DNA from: Prorocentrum cordatum
Taxonomy: Eukaryota; Sar; Dinophyceae; Prorocentrales; Prorocentraceae
DNA: 40,500 nt
Assembly (NCBI GenBank): GCA_963575745.1
Contig: CAUYUJ010015282.1
Span: 738,651-779,150 of the forward strand
Direction: 5' to 3'
Positions 1 through 10,042 of the stretch are shown here, piece by piece. Position 1 is the first letter of the stretch; every line of letters begins with the position of its first letter. Below the pieces are notes generated by a model. The model saw only the letters and a list, made by a program, of their open reading frames with translations. It was not told where the DNA came from and did not search any database. Both the position numbers and the translations under genes were made by a program.

Positions 1-135
1 CTAAATCTTTGGGTTCTCCTGGGTATGAATCCCTCAGGGAGCCCTCGTGGGACATCGTTGGGGCTTTTCCATCCGTCTTTGGCCTTATTGGTCCATCTTG
101 GGGCTGTTTGAGGCCACATGGAACCGTGTTGGGGA
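1..135. repeat. Degenerate TTGGGGC-type minisatellite
   Basis: Short words such as TCTTGGGGCTG, GTTGGGGCT and GAGGCC recur at about 12-14 base spacing. This is the worn form of the GGGGCCTCTTGG minisatellite seen intact at 9.3-9.8, 27.1-27.3 and 30.6-31.0 kb. No gene is visible here. Confidence 0.55.
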
Positions 136-280
136 TCCTTATACCACGCCAGTCGAACTCCTATGACATGGTTGCCCAAGCAGAAGTAACACAGCAGCGA
201 AAGCTACCAGAAAAACGCAGCCCGCTCACCCCCTTCTGTGGGACGTGGTGCTTCCACGCCAAGGTCGGTCGGATTCTCTG

Positions 281-853
281 ATGCTCGACAGTCTCTTCGA
301 CCCTGGACCGCAGGCCCCACCCCCTGGATTACAGGGGCCCCCCCCTGGACTACAAGGCCCCCGCCCGGGCTACAGAGAACCCACCCCGCCCCCAGGACTC
401 AGGACCCTCCCGCACGGACTGCAGCGACCTGGCGTTCCAGTGAGCACGCAGGCAGCCTCGGCAGGTCCCCAAGCAGGGGAGCCACAGCCGATAGTGGAGA
501 CGCCCCCGGTCGACCGCGGGCGGAGTTGTTCCACCCAGGAGGGCCGTGCCGCACCCCATACCTGGCCGCCAGCTCAGAACGCGACCGCGGCCGTCGCGCC
601 TTCCGTCGTGCAGTGTCACCCCCTGGACAACATGGACCCCCAAGCGCTGACGTTGCGTTCGATGGGCGCTATGTTGAGCTGGTTAGCGTGCGAGAGAAAG
701 GTTCGTGTGAGGGGTGTGCTCGCACAGGCCATCCCTGGGGTAACAAGGGCGACCCCCACTGGTCAACCGGGGGCCGCCCCGAGACTACGGGACCTTTCCC
801 CAAGAGGGCAGACCGCCCCCCTCTTGGACTACCTGTCACCCCAAAATGATTGA
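281..853 (+). CDS. Pro-rich open frame, unknown
   Basis: A 190-codon frame from ATG 281 to TGA 851-853. The first third holds a short Pro/Gly repeat of the form PPGLQGP (about 319-370). The rest is less biased, with a segment around LDNMDPQALTLRSMG. No family is recognised. A second frame over the same bases is equally open, as expected in GC-rich DNA, so length alone proves little. It could be an exon, a decayed gene or chance. Confidence 0.28.
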   Translation: MLDSLFDPGPQAPPPGLQGPPPGLQGPRPGYREPTPPPGLRTLPHGLQRPGVPVSTQAASAGPQAGEPQPIVETPPVDRGRSCSTQEGRAAPHTWPPAQNATAAVAPSVVQCHPLDNMDPQALTLRSMGAMLSWLACERKVRVRGVLAQAIPGVTRATPTGQPGAAPRLRDLSPRGQTAPLLDYLSPQND

Positions 854-1059
854 GGTCCTCAGAGTAGCCAGCAGTCGCCGTATCCATACTTTTGTGTCAG
901 TGGCGCAGGTCTCGGTCCGATGCGAGGGAGACTTAGGGCGCGATGGGGCGACTTGCGCCCCATGCAGGAGCTGGGAAGCCGGTGTCACACACGTTGCTCC
1001 CCCTCCCAGGAAATTGCGAATTTTGGTATTTCTCCTGAGGGCGGCTTGTCATCCTCACT

Positions 1060-1342
1060 CCGGTCCCTTCCCTGCAGCTCCTTCCTCCTGCCCCCCTCCC
1101 TCCTGCTTCCCCTCTCCTGCCTCCTCTCTCATCCCTCGTGCCTCGCCCCTCGTGCATCCTCCCTCCTGCCTCCGCCCCTCTTCCGCCTCCCTCCTCCCGC
1201 CTCGAACCTCCATCCCTCTCCAACCTCCCCCCCCCTGGTGGTGCCTCCTTGCAGGGGCCCCCTCTCGCCTCGGCCTCCATCCCTGAGTCGCTCCTCCTAT
1301 CTCCTGGTCGTGCCTCCTTGCAGCCCCCCCCCCCCCTGCAGA
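1060..1342 (+). other. Long polypyrimidine tract ending at AG
   Basis: Almost 280 bases of C/T-rich DNA, ending in a C run and CTGCAG. A 20-base block that includes GTGCCTCCTTGCAG occurs twice (about 1237-1256 and 1304-1323). This is the layout of an intron 3' end, followed by the candidate exon at 1343. Confidence 0.4.
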
Positions 1343-1674
1343 TCATGGCCAAGATCATGGGGCCCAGCGAGGTCTGCGGGGACCAGGCGCAGCGTGTTGC
1401 CCGCGCATGCCCCCCCCCCCCCGCGCGACAGACGCGCTGCTCTGGATCGGCAGTGTCCCCGCGCCCCCCTCTACAGGGGTGTCTGGGCGGGGGCCGCTGG
1501 TAAGGGAGTCAGGCCTGGAGCACTGGAACGCGCCTACGTAGCGACAGCGACGACGACGTGGACGAGGCGCGCTTTCGCATCAACGATAATAGGCTCTCCG
1601 ACGACAGGACACGACTTGAAGCTCATGTCATCCATGGCTCCTGCCCCCATACAGTCAAGGAACTGACTGAATGA
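1343..1674 (+). CDS. Candidate exon(s), unknown, with in-frame TAA
   Basis: After the AG at 1341-1342 the frame reads IMAKIMGPSEVCGDQAQRV with mostly G/C third positions. It then runs through a C homopolymer to a TAA inside GGTAAGGG (about 1498-1505), which could also be a GT donor. The same frame reopens and gives an acidic, protein-like stretch (SDSDDDVDEARFRI) to TGA 1672-1674. Either two exons or a broken gene. No family is recognised. Confidence 0.25.
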
Positions 1675-1852
1675 TGACTGTACCACGGCGGGCGGGCGCA
1701 AGTCGCACTTCTTGTTCCCAATAACCTCTACAGGTCTCTAGCCCCCCCCAATAAATCACGTCGACGCCCTTATGAACCTACTTGGGGAAAACCGTTCGTG
1801 GAACATATGTATATATCCGCGGCACCCGCCGCGCAACAGCAACAACAACAAT

Positions 1853-2081
<229 letters not shown>

Positions 2082-2229
2082 CGCGGAATAAAACGATGGA
2101 CATTCATACTGCAATCATGTGAAGATGCTCACAAATCATCTCGCGTGCAGAGTAGCCCACAATGGATGATCCCCTGGGAGAAAGAACCCCACATGAGTAT
2201 CCAGCCCGCCCAAAAATAGAGGGAACATA

Positions 2230-2740
2230 TTCTCCGCCGCGACGACGAAGACGACGAGGAGGAGGAGGCGGAGGAGGAGGAGGAGAAGGAGGAGGGGGGG
2301 ATGCAAAACTGAAGAAACCCTGAGGTTAGGCGAGAGCGATGCGGGGCGAGTGTGGCGATCGCGAGGACACCGATCGCGCATTCGACTTTCCTGGGCGGGG
2401 GTACTATCAGGCACCTCTCGGCGACGAATGGCCCACTGCGGATCGATCGGTGCATCCCTCCCTGAGCTAACCGCCGCTAGCGTTGCCCCCCGACCCCTAG
2501 CTGGCGCCCCAGCTGCCCCCACCCGGGTGCCCCTCGTGCGTGGAGGGGCGGGGACCCCGCCGCTAGCTACAGGCCTCCTCGTCCAGGCGCTCCTCTCGCC
2601 GCATGCGGGTTGCCCGGCTTCCCCCCGGCGGAGTTCCGCCACTCTCTCCCGGAGGCGCCAGCCTCCGAAGAGGGGGGGAGGGCTGCGAGGAGGCGACAAG
2701 GAGGAGGAGGAGGAGGAGGAGGAGGAAGAGGAGGAGGAGG
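2230..2740. repeat. GGA-rich tracts around unique GC-rich DNA
   Basis: GGA tracts at 2255-2300 and 2698-2740 flank about 400 bases of GC-rich DNA with no recognisable gene, though several frames are open. The second tract directly abuts the interspersed repeat that begins at 2741. Confidence 0.6.
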
Positions 2741-3106
2741 ACCAGTGTAAACATGTAGGGCCCTATGAAGAGGGACAAGCTCCCTCTTCACAGGGCCCTG
2801 CAGGAATGTATTTTCATGGCGGGAAATACCCCATTGCAAAACAAACTTCTGAGAATCCTCAAGTGTGCCAAAATGCCATTCCTGGACTTTCATCGTCGCG
2901 AATTAACGCGACGGTTGCGTCCTGCCAGTCCTAAACCGTGTCAGAACACCATTCCTGCGGTTCTTTCTCCGCGAACCAACATGATTGTTGCGTTCTGACA
3001 ATCCTAAGTCTTGCCAGAGCACCATTCCTGGGACTTAGACCATGCGAATCCTTGAAACTGTTGCGAGGTGGGACAGGGAGGAGTTCTTATAAGGAAGAGG
3101 AATGGA
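2741..3106 (-). repeat. Interspersed repeat A, copy 1, bounded by GGA runs
   Basis: Starts ACCAGTGTAA directly after a GGA run and ends CAGGGAGGAGTT...AAGGAAGAGGA at the next GGA run. Inside is a roughly 65-75 base subunit repeated about three times, with marks such as GTGCCA.A..CCATTCCTGG and TGTTGCG. The same ends and inner blocks recur at 15698-16250. Read on the minus strand both copies give related peptides (QWGISRHENT here, QWGTSRNEHT there), so the minus strand is probably the sense direction. Confidence 0.75.
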
Positions 3107-3480
3107 GGAGGAGGAGGAGGAGAAGGAGGAGGAGGATGAGGAGGACGAGGAGGAGGAGGAGGAGGAGGACAAGATGGACGACGACGAGGAGGAGGAGGAG
3201 GAGGAGGAGGAGGAGGAGGAGGAGGAGTCATCCTCGTCCTCGTCGTCGTCCTCATCGGCCTTCTCCGCCTCCTCAGGAGGAGCCAGCGGCGGCAGCGGAT
3301 GATAACGATTGGGAGGGCGACGCGCTGGAGGGTGAGAGGGACGCTGAGGGCGAGGAGGGCGAGGGACGAATGACGGCGAGGACGACGAGGACGACGAGGA
3401 GAACGAGGGCGAGGAGGGGGGCGACGAGGGCGACGATGGCGAGAGGACGAGGGCGAGGAGGACGACGAGGAGGACGAAGG
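3101..3480. repeat. GGA/GAC/GAG microsatellite block
   Basis: GGA run (3101-3230), a short TCG/TCC patch (3230-3260), then GAC-GAG-rich DNA to about 3480. It supports a very long Arg/Glu frame that I do not regard as a gene. From 3480 to 3893 the DNA is GC-rich with no recognised feature. Short blocks such as GGAGGGCGGGGG-like strings recur there but show no clean unit. Confidence 0.8.
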
Positions 3481-3893
3481 GCGAGGACCGCGAGCCAGGG
3501 CCGTGAAGGCGGAGCCTCCAGGGCGCGTGCGCGCGCGCTGCTGGCGTCCAGGCGCGGCCGCGCATTTGGTCTAGCGTGCGGGAGGGTTGTCGGCGCCCCC
3601 CCCCCGCCCTGGCGCTTCCGCAACGGAAGGCGAGAGGGCATGGCCGAGTGCGGGGTGCCCGGCACCCTCGTCCCACCGAGACTCGGAGGAGATTGGCATC
3701 CACAGCCGATCCGCTCCAGTAGCTTTCGCATTTGTGGATCCTCCTGGGCGGGGGCGGGCGGCTCGGGGCCGCGCGCTCGGCGTGCGTGCGGGGGTTTTCT
3801 GTGCCCCCGCCTGGCGCCCGCAACGGGAAGCGGGACAGCGAGGACGAGTGCGGGGAGCCCCAGCATCATCTCCCGAGGCTCGGAGGAGAGAAG

Positions 3894-4113
3894 TACGGTC
3901 GAGAACGGTTTGACAGAGTGTCGCTCCACCATTTCTGGCCCACCACGCTTCGGCGCGACACGCTGTCCACTTCCCAGTCTACAGGCTTCAGCGTCTCGAA
4001 CCTCTCCGAGCCTCCCGCCCCGCGGAGCGGAGCGACGGTCTGTTCGCTTGCAGGGGATAGCGTTTCGCCAGGGGCCGCCGCGGCGACACGCTAAGCAAAC
4101 GTCCCCGACCGTA
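3894..4113. mobile_element. MITE-like inverted-repeat element, copy 1
   Basis: 220 bp. Starts TACGGTCGAGAACG and ends CGTCCCCGACCGTA, with terminal inverted repeats of about 31 bp that also hold TTTG and GTGTCGC inward of the tips. The word GCGACACGCT recurs inside as subterminal repeats. Two more copies of nearly the same length lie at 5667 and 7228. No transposase frame is present, so the element would be non-autonomous. The terminal TA may be a duplicated target or part of the element. Confidence 0.8.
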
Positions 4114-4289
4114 TCCGATGCCTATCCGTTCCCGTCGTTTTCGCCTTTGCGAGGCCTCCTGGGCGGGGAGGGGGCTCGTCGCCACGGTCATCGTCAGAAC
4201 GCGCCCAGGAGGCTCGGGGAGCTGGGGGCAACGGACGGTACCACCGTGGTGTGCCCCAAAGATGCTGTGGCGAGGAGGTCGCCTGGCTG

Positions 4290-4590
4290 GGAAAGAGAGA
4301 GAGAGAGAGTGAAAGAGAGAGGGGGACCGAGAGAGAGAGAGAGGCAAAGAGAGAGCGAGGGAGAGAGAGAGAGAGAGAAAGTTCCACAGTTTAGGGGTCT
4401 CGTAGGCTGGAGGCGCCCACGTCAGGGGGCAGGCACCAGCCGGCGGGCGCATGCCTCGGTAGTCGGGGTGACCTCGCGCGGGCCACGGCCTGTGCGCAGG
4501 CACGGCAGAGAGAGGGAGAGAGAGAGAGAGAAGGAGAGAGAAGGAGAGAGAGAGAGAGAGAGAGCTGCAGAGAGAGAGAGAGAGAGAGCG
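4290..4590. repeat. (GA)n microsatellites
   Basis: Two GA-dinucleotide blocks (about 4290-4381 and 4506-4590) around 120 bases of GC-rich spacer. The Leu/Ser frames on the minus strand are repeat artefacts. Confidence 0.9.
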
Positions 4591-4639
4591 CAACTGGGAC
4601 GAGGCCAAGCTTGGGTTCTCCGCGCGTCGGCGACGGGGG

Positions 4640-4712
4640 CGTGCAGCGCCTGCGCAGCGCCTGCGCAGCGCCTGCGCAGCGCCTGCGCCTGCGCAGCGCC
4701 TGCGCAGCGCGC
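4640..4712. repeat. GCGCAGCGCCT tandem repeat
   Basis: About six copies of an 11-base unit CGCAGCGCCTG, each self-complementary at TGCGCA, with one shortened unit. The array can pair with itself in many registers. Confidence 0.85.
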
Positions 4713-4794
4713 GCGTGCCTCAGGCTGGCGAGGCGGACGCCGCAGCGCAGGCGCCCAGCTGCCGTCTCCGTCCATGATCGGCAGCGTCGTCGCT

Positions 4795-5222
4795 GCCGCC
4801 TTTGTCGTCCTCGTCGCCGTCCTCGTCTTTGTCTTCCTGGTCGTCGTCCTCCTTCTCGTCTTCCTGGTCGTCGTCGTCCTCCTCGTCGTTCTCGTCGTCC
4901 GAGCTTCCTTTTCCTCATCCTCCCTTGGCCGCCTCATCCCCGTGCGCCCCCGCTCTCCTACCCCCCCACTATGCCTTCTACTATCCATCCTTTTCCGTCC
5001 TCCGCTCTCCTCCCGCATCCCTCCGCCTCCTCGTCCTCCTCCTCATCATCCTCTCCCTTCGCCTTCCCTCCTTCATTCCCTCTCCTTCTGCCGTCCTTCC
5101 TTCTCCTTCCCGTTCACTTGGTATTTCCTTCCTCTATCTCCCTCATCCTTCCCCTCTCAGCCCTCTCCATCTCCCTCTCACTCTGCCTGTCCTTCCTCAC
5201 TCCTCCCTCCCTCCTCCTGCCA
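4795..5222 (+). other. Pyrimidine-rich tract ending in CAG
   Basis: GTC/CTC-type repeat grading into TCC-rich DNA and ending CTCCTCCTGCCAG at about 5222. It looks like a giant intron 3' tract, but the downstream DNA is a tandem repeat and not an obvious exon. Confidence 0.45.
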
Positions 5223-5229
5223 GCCGTTC

Positions 5230-5612
5230 GAGCCCGCACCGAACTTCAGAACGGAGTGTGGCAGGAGCAGTGGGAGAGCGCCCTGCTGGGTCAGACGATG
5301 AGCCAGAGAGCTCAGACCGCACCCTCCACGCCCCACCTCAGGAGCAAGACAAATGTGGCAGGGACCGAGCGGGACAGCGTCTTGTTGGGCCATAAGGTCA
5401 GTCAGGGAGCTCAGACTGGACCCCCTGCGCAACGCCTCAGGAGTGGACAACATGCGGCAGGGAACGAGCGGGAGCGCGTCCAGGGAGCTCAGACCGCACA
5501 CCTTGCGTCACCATCTCAGGGGTAAAGGAAGTGTGGCAGGGGCCGAGCGGGAGAGCGTCCGGTTGGGTCGGACAGTGAGCCCGGGAGCTCAAACCGCGCC
5601 CCATGGGCATCC
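5230..5612. repeat. ~100-bp tandem repeat, four units
   Basis: The mark TG(T/C)GGCAGG followed by CGAGCGGGA recurs at 5258, 5354, 5455 and 5532 (spacings 96, 101, 77). Each unit also carries GGGAGCTCA(G/A)AC. Open frames across it simply repeat the unit. Confidence 0.8.
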
Positions 5613-5666
5613 CGTCTCGTGTCGATCACACGCTACGTCTGCCACGCCATGGGGGCGTGCAACGGA

Positions 5667-5884
5667 TACGGTCGGCACTTTTTGGATAGCGTGTCGCTCC
5701 GCCGGCGCTGGCCCCCCGCGCCTCGGTGCGACACGCTATCTACTTCACGGTCCCGAGGCGTCCACGCCCCGAGCTTTTCCGAGCCTCCCGCCCCGCGGGG
5801 CGGAGCGACACGCTATCCACCCGCAAGGAAAAGCGCTCGCCGGGGCCGCCGCCGCGACACGCTAAGCAAAAGTACCCGACCGTA
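5667..5884. mobile_element. MITE-like inverted-repeat element, copy 2
   Basis: 218 bp. Starts TACGGTCGGCACTTTTTGG and ends AAAAGTACCCGACCGTA. The inner tip words TAGCGTGTCGC and GCGACACGCTA pair exactly. Two more GCGACACGCTATC words lie inside. Same family and orientation as the copies at 3894 and 7228. Short 100-bp-type tandem units lie on both sides. Confidence 0.85.
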
Positions 5885-5899
5885 GAGACCGTGCCCCTT

Positions 5900-6320
5900 G
5901 CGCACCTCCTGTGTTGTGGAGGAGCTGCCAACCCTGCCACGCCCTGCGAGCGCAGGGCCGGACAGCGGCTGGTCTCAGGGACGAGCCCCTGCGCAGCCCC
6001 GCTGGTGCCGATGACCTGCTTTCGTCTGCCACGTCCCGCGAGCGTGGGCCGACTGGAGGAACTATCCCCTGCGCACCCCTTTGGTGGTGAGGAAATGACA
6101 TCCCAGAGATCCGATGCTCCCGGAGCGGCCAGTTTGAGGCTGTTTTCGGCCTCCAAGCGCCCTCAACTGGCCGCGGCTGGGACCGTAAACACGACTCAGA
6201 ATGAAATGCTGGCCTTGGGGAAGTGGTCCAAGCCTCCCATGCCCACGCATCGAGAGCGCTGGATGTTTGGGACGCCTGCCGCCTGCCACGCCCTTCGAGA
6301 GGGAGCCAGGGAGGGGAGTG
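5900..6320. repeat. Degenerate tandem repeat (TGCCACGCCC mark)
   Basis: The mark TGCCACG(C/T)CC followed by CGAG recurs at about 5935, 6028 and 6286, spaced by roughly 93 bases or multiples. It resembles the ~100-bp unit upstream of the second MITE copy. No supported gene. Confidence 0.45.
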
Positions 6321-6321
6321 C

Positions 6322-6445
6322 GAGGAGACGGAGGAGGAGGAGGAGGAGGAGGAGGAGGAGGAGGAGGAGGAGGAGGAGGAGGAGGAGGAGGAGGAGGAGG
6401 AGGAGGAGGAGGGGGTGGAGGGGGTGGAGGGGGTGGAGGTGGTTT
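6322..6445. repeat. (GGA)n then GGTGGA repeat
   Basis: About 28 near-perfect GGA triplets followed by GGGGTGGAGG units. It encodes Glu, Gly or Arg runs depending on frame. The next 500 bases (to about 6960) carry no recognised feature. Confidence 0.9.
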
Positions 6446-6963
6446 CGGGGTTGCGGGCTTTGCCTCCCCCATTTTTTGCATGTGCACGTCTGTGCATCGT
6501 GTTTCACATTTCTCAATCCTGCTCCGTCTCTGTCCAGATCCAGATAGGCAAGGACTTGATTGCCTTACTGAGCCGAGCCGAGCCGAGTCGAGGGGAACGC
6601 GGGTGCGACGCGGACGGGAGGAAAACGCCAGAGCCCACTCGAGCATGTTTTGGAAGAACCCTCCTCCGGCTGGCCAGCGGCTTGCAGGTGTGAGCAACGG
6701 GCTCGAACCGTCCCGTGGAGGGGGCGCCGTGGCGGGCGGGGCGCGCTAGCGCAGAGGAGCGGGAGGGGGGATACGGCGCCCGAGGTGCGGGCGTCGCATT
6801 CGTACCGGCACCGGGCGTTGTCGCCTGGAGGCGGGCCCCCGGGGCCTTCCCCGATGCCAGAGATCAAACCCATGGGAGAAATCAGGACTTGGCTATTCCG
6901 CCGTTTGCGGAGGCCCTCGCCAGGCCTCGGGAGCGTCAAGAAGTGATTCAGGACTCGGGATGA

Positions 6964-7227
6964 GAAGCCAATCCCTGGGAGTGGGTCGAGCCTTCCGGGA
7001 ACCCAGTGTTGAACAAATCAGAGCATCTTGAGAAGTTCCGCAGGAAGTTGGGGTCTGGGGCTTCCAGTGGTGATCATATGGACGAAGACCCTTCTGTTTT
7101 TACGACGCTGGATGTCAGGCCCCCCAGACCCCCGACGCCACAGCTTTCTCACGACGCTAGCCCTGGTAACTCTCGACTGATCTCTTTGACCAGTCCTGGT
7201 TCGGTCTCGAAGCCTGCTGTCGTGACT
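6964..7227 (+). CDS. Candidate coding segment cut by MITE copy 3
   Basis: An open frame follows TGA 6961-6963 and gives a mixed, protein-like sequence: NKSEHLEKFRRKLGSG, then MDEDPSVFTTLDV and PPRPPTPQLS. It has none of the low-complexity look of the neighbouring frames. It passes without a stop into the inverted-repeat element at 7228. No family is recognised. It may be an exon whose downstream part is an intron, or a gene interrupted by the element. Confidence 0.33.
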
Positions 7228-7446
7228 TTCGGTCGGGAATGTTTGGTTAGCGCGTCGCTCCGCCAGTTCTGGCCCACCCCGCTTCGGCGCGACACGCTGT
7301 CCACTTCCCAGTTCACAGGCTTCAGCGTCTCGAGCCTTTGCGGGACTCTCCCCACGCGGAGCCAGGAGACACGCGATCCGCTTGCAGGGCACAGCGTGTC
7401 GCCAGGGACGCCGCCGCGACACGCTATGCAAAAATTCTTGACCGTG
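7228..7446. mobile_element. MITE-like inverted-repeat element, copy 3
   Basis: 219 bp. Starts TTCGGTCGGGAATGTTTGG and ends AAATTCTTGACCGTG, with inner words TAGCGCGTCGC and GCGACACGCTA. The middle matches copy 1 closely (GGCCCACC.CGCTTCGGCG and CACTTCCCAGT.). The TA tips are changed to TT and TG, so this copy is older or was inserted differently. Confidence 0.8.
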
Positions 7447-8098
7447 TCTCGTGACGCCCGCTGCCAAAGACCGCCAAAGACGACGAGGACGACAGGGCGG
7501 GGAAGAACGGGCAGGAGCAGGACTACGCGGTCGGCCCGGCGCGGTCGCGTGGCGGACCGCCACGTGATGGGCGCCGCGGCCTCCGCGCTCTTGGCTGGAG
7601 ATCGGCAGGTGCTCGTACCACGTTTCCCTCCCTCCCCCCTCCTCCCTCTCACTTCTCTCGCGTCCTGCTTTCTTGCTGCTTCTCCCTCCTCTGTGCGTGT
7701 GCCCCGCCTGCCGGCATGTAGAAGATTGACAGAACAACTGGTTGGTGTTCGCGCCTGCGCTGGAACAAACTTCTTTAAGTGCCACCCCAAGATATGTAGA
7801 CGATCCGCCTTGTGCGAAGTCGCCGGCCTGAGCGCGCAGGACAGCTTGAGAGCCACGGGCGCTCGTGCTCCTCGTCCCCGATGTCCTGTTTTATGCCCTG
7901 TGCAAGCGTGCAGGCATGGTGCCGAGCCCACCGTGCCAGGATGAGCAGCGTGCGAAAGCAACGCAACGCAGCGCGGGAACGATTGAGGATGCAGCCGCCG
8001 CGTGAAAAGCGGAGACGCAAGGAAGAGAGGAAGGCGCAGCTGCTGCCCCAGGCCCCAGGGAACACCAGCCACTCGCGCCAGGACCTCCAGAGCTGCGA
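7447..8098 (+). other. Mixed region with weak coding signs
   Basis: Holds a GC3-rich frame with VADRHVMGAAASALLAGD (about 7548-7605), then a C/T tract (7620-7720) ending TGTAG. After that comes a basic, helix-prone frame (RKQRNAARERLR, about 7950-7985). None matches a family I know. They could be scattered exons. Confidence 0.25.
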
Positions 8099-8460
8099 CC
8101 TCCTCCTCCTCCTCCTCCTCCTGCTCCTCCTCCTTCTCCTCCTCATCCTCCCCTGGACCGCAACAGTTCCCGGTATCGGGTATACAACATCATCAAGCTG
8201 ATTCTCACCATCCTCCTTCGCCTCCTCCTCCTCCTTCCCCCCTCCTCCTTCTCCTCCTCCTCCTCCTCCTCCTCCTCTTCCTCCTCCTCCTCTCCGTCAT
8301 CATCATCATCACCATCGTCACCGTCACCGTCACCATCATCCCCAGCATCACCATCACCACAGCCATCACCATCACCCCCCCCAATACCAACATCACCATC
8401 ACCATCACCACCGTTGTCACCATTATCTTAATCATTACCACCATTACCATCATCACAGTG
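8099..8460. repeat. (TCC)n and (ATCACC)n microsatellites
   Basis: TCC/CTC runs (8099-8150, 8215-8295) followed by CATCAC-type hexamer repeats to 8460. This is the main place where the GGA repeat lies in the opposite orientation to the rest of the window. Confidence 0.9.
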
Positions 8461-8505
8461 ACCATCAGGTTTCTGGCAACCCCATACGCCCACCCCCCCC
8501 CCCAG

Positions 8506-8589
8506 GCGTGGCGCGTCTGCGCGACCACGCCCGCCTGGCCCCACGGGGAGCACGACGTCGTGCTGGAGGTCTCCTGGAACGGGCAACAG
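8506..8589 (+). CDS. Candidate exon, IPT/TIG or filamin-like Ig fold
   Basis: 28 codons after a C-rich tract and CAG (8503-8505), ending CAACAG before GCGAAC. The peptide runs RVCATTPAWPHGEHDVVLEV then SWNGQQ. That is the pattern of the second half of IPT/TIG-type Ig-like domains: a Cys-x-TP strand, then a V.LEVS.NGQ strand. Third positions are nearly all G/C. If real, the donor is GC and both exon edges carry CAGGCG. Partner exons were not found, and the frame stays open to 9006 if unspliced. Confidence 0.4.
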
Positions 8590-9300
8590 GCGAACCCCCC
8601 GCCGCCAGAGTCGCTCGCTCGTGCGCACTGGCGACCGCCCTCGTCGGGAAAGGCTCGGGAGATGTCGGCAGGCCGCCTGCCTACAGCCCAGTCGTGCAGT
8701 CGTATCTCTCGGCAGCGTCAGAGGGGCACACCTCGGCATCCCGTGTCTGCCGCGTTGCGTGCCCACTTCTCGCCGAGGGCACGGCCTGCCCTCGGAAAAG
8801 ATGTGCGTCCTCTCGCGTGCCGTTCGCAATCGGTCACCCGTGCCTGCTCGCGGGGTCCCCTGATCGCATGGCGCCAACGATACATCGGCGATGCGGCACG
8901 ATCCAGAACCCCTTTTCCTTTTATGCGGGTTTCGACGATGCATCGTCGATCCGTCGGGGATGCGGTGCAAGTTGCGGGCCACGTCCATTCCAGCCTTATC
9001 GTATGAGGCCTTCATTGTAGATGACGCGCAAAGCGTATAGCATTACCCCTTCCGTTCCCATCCCCCCAAGGAGCGAAACAGTCCCTCTGAACAGACAATT
9101 TGCTTGAAGATCCGTGTGATCGCCCAGCCTCCACGCAACAAAGAATTGAGAAACTATTGAGCTAAGACATATATATAGTCCTCAACTGGCGAGTTGTGTG
9201 ATGTCGGCTGGTGTGTATGTCCACCTCCACGTGCGGACACTTCACAGAAAGTGCAATCACTCACGCTGGTAGCAGGAGCTCCGCCAGCCACCCAGACGCT
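8590..9300. other. No recognised feature
   Basis: Long frames on both strands reach to about 9020, but none looks like a known protein. Two blocks at about 8874-8980 share GATGC and CATCG words. From 9020 to 9300 the DNA is less GC-rich, with nothing supported. Confidence 0.4.
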
Positions 9301-9780
9301 GACGTGGGTTAGGGTCTTCAGGGATGCTTCTTGGGGTCTCTTCGGAGCGCGCTCTGGGGCCTCTGTGCGGCAGTTTGGGAGCCTCTTGGGAGCCACTTGG
9401 GGGCCTCTTGGGAGCCTCGTGGGGGCCTCCTGAGGCTTCCTGGGGGCCGTCTTGGGGGCCTCTTGGGCCGTCGTGGGGCGGTCTTCGGTGCCTCCTGGCC
9501 CGTCTTGGAGCGTCGGGAAACCCAAAAGGCGAGAACGCCGAAATCTGTCAAACACCTGCGGAAAATCAATGAATTTTGCCTCGTGGGGCCCTCGTGGGAA
9601 TGCTCTCGGAGTCCTCTTGGGGCGTCTTGGAGGCTTCTTGGGTTGTCTGGAGGCTATTTTGGGCGTCTTGGACTGGTCGCTCGGCGGTCCGGGGCCCTCT
9701 TGGACCGCCTTGGGGGGGGTTCTTGAGGCTCTCTTGGCCTGTCTTGGGTTTTTTGGGGGCTCCAGGACCCCACGGGGGGG
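9300..9780 (-). repeat. GGGGCCTCTTGG minisatellite with core sequence
   Basis: Units of about 12-14 bases (TTGGGGGCCTC, CTCTTGGGAGCC) in all three frames. At 9504-9577 a non-repetitive core interrupts it: read on the minus strand it holds GGCGTTCTCGCCTTTTGGG and then CCCGACGCTCCAAGACG. Related cores sit in the same kind of minisatellite at 35.2, 36.2 and 38.5 kb, there on the plus strand. Confidence 0.8.
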
Positions 9781-9911
9781 ATAGTATTCCGACCCGGGAT
9801 CCCCCTCGCTGCCCTCCCCCCGCTACCCCCCCCCAGCAGTGAAAGAATCAAATGGAAGGGCTTCCTTTACCACGCTCTTCAATTTCCTTGTTCCTGAAGT
9901 TCATTGGGACT

Positions 9912-9942
9912 GACGACAACGACGACGACGACGACGACGATT

Positions 9943-9973
<31 letters not shown>

Positions 9974-10040
9974 TGGCGACGACGACGACCACGACGACGA
10001 CGACGATCATGACGACGACGACGACGACAACGACGACGAC
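9912..10040. repeat. (GAC)n microsatellite
   Basis: GAC triplets with GGC, GAT and CAC interruptions. It encodes poly-Asp on the plus strand and Arg/Ser runs on the minus strand. Confidence 0.9.
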
Positions 10041-10042
10041 TC

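Noticed and set aside
1748-1756. AATAAA as a polyadenylation signal
   Set aside because: Dinoflagellate genes generally do not rely on this hexamer, and no supported gene ends just upstream.
2938-5301. A 787-codon plus-strand frame
   Set aside because: It crosses GGA, GAC and GA microsatellites, an inverted-repeat element and a pyrimidine tract. The product is Arg, Glu, Ser and Leu runs. Length comes from stop-free repeats.
6690-6740. A tRNA gene on the minus strand, from a GGTTCGAGCCC box
   Set aside because: The T-arm-like box stands alone. No A box, acceptor stem or anticodon arm could be fitted.
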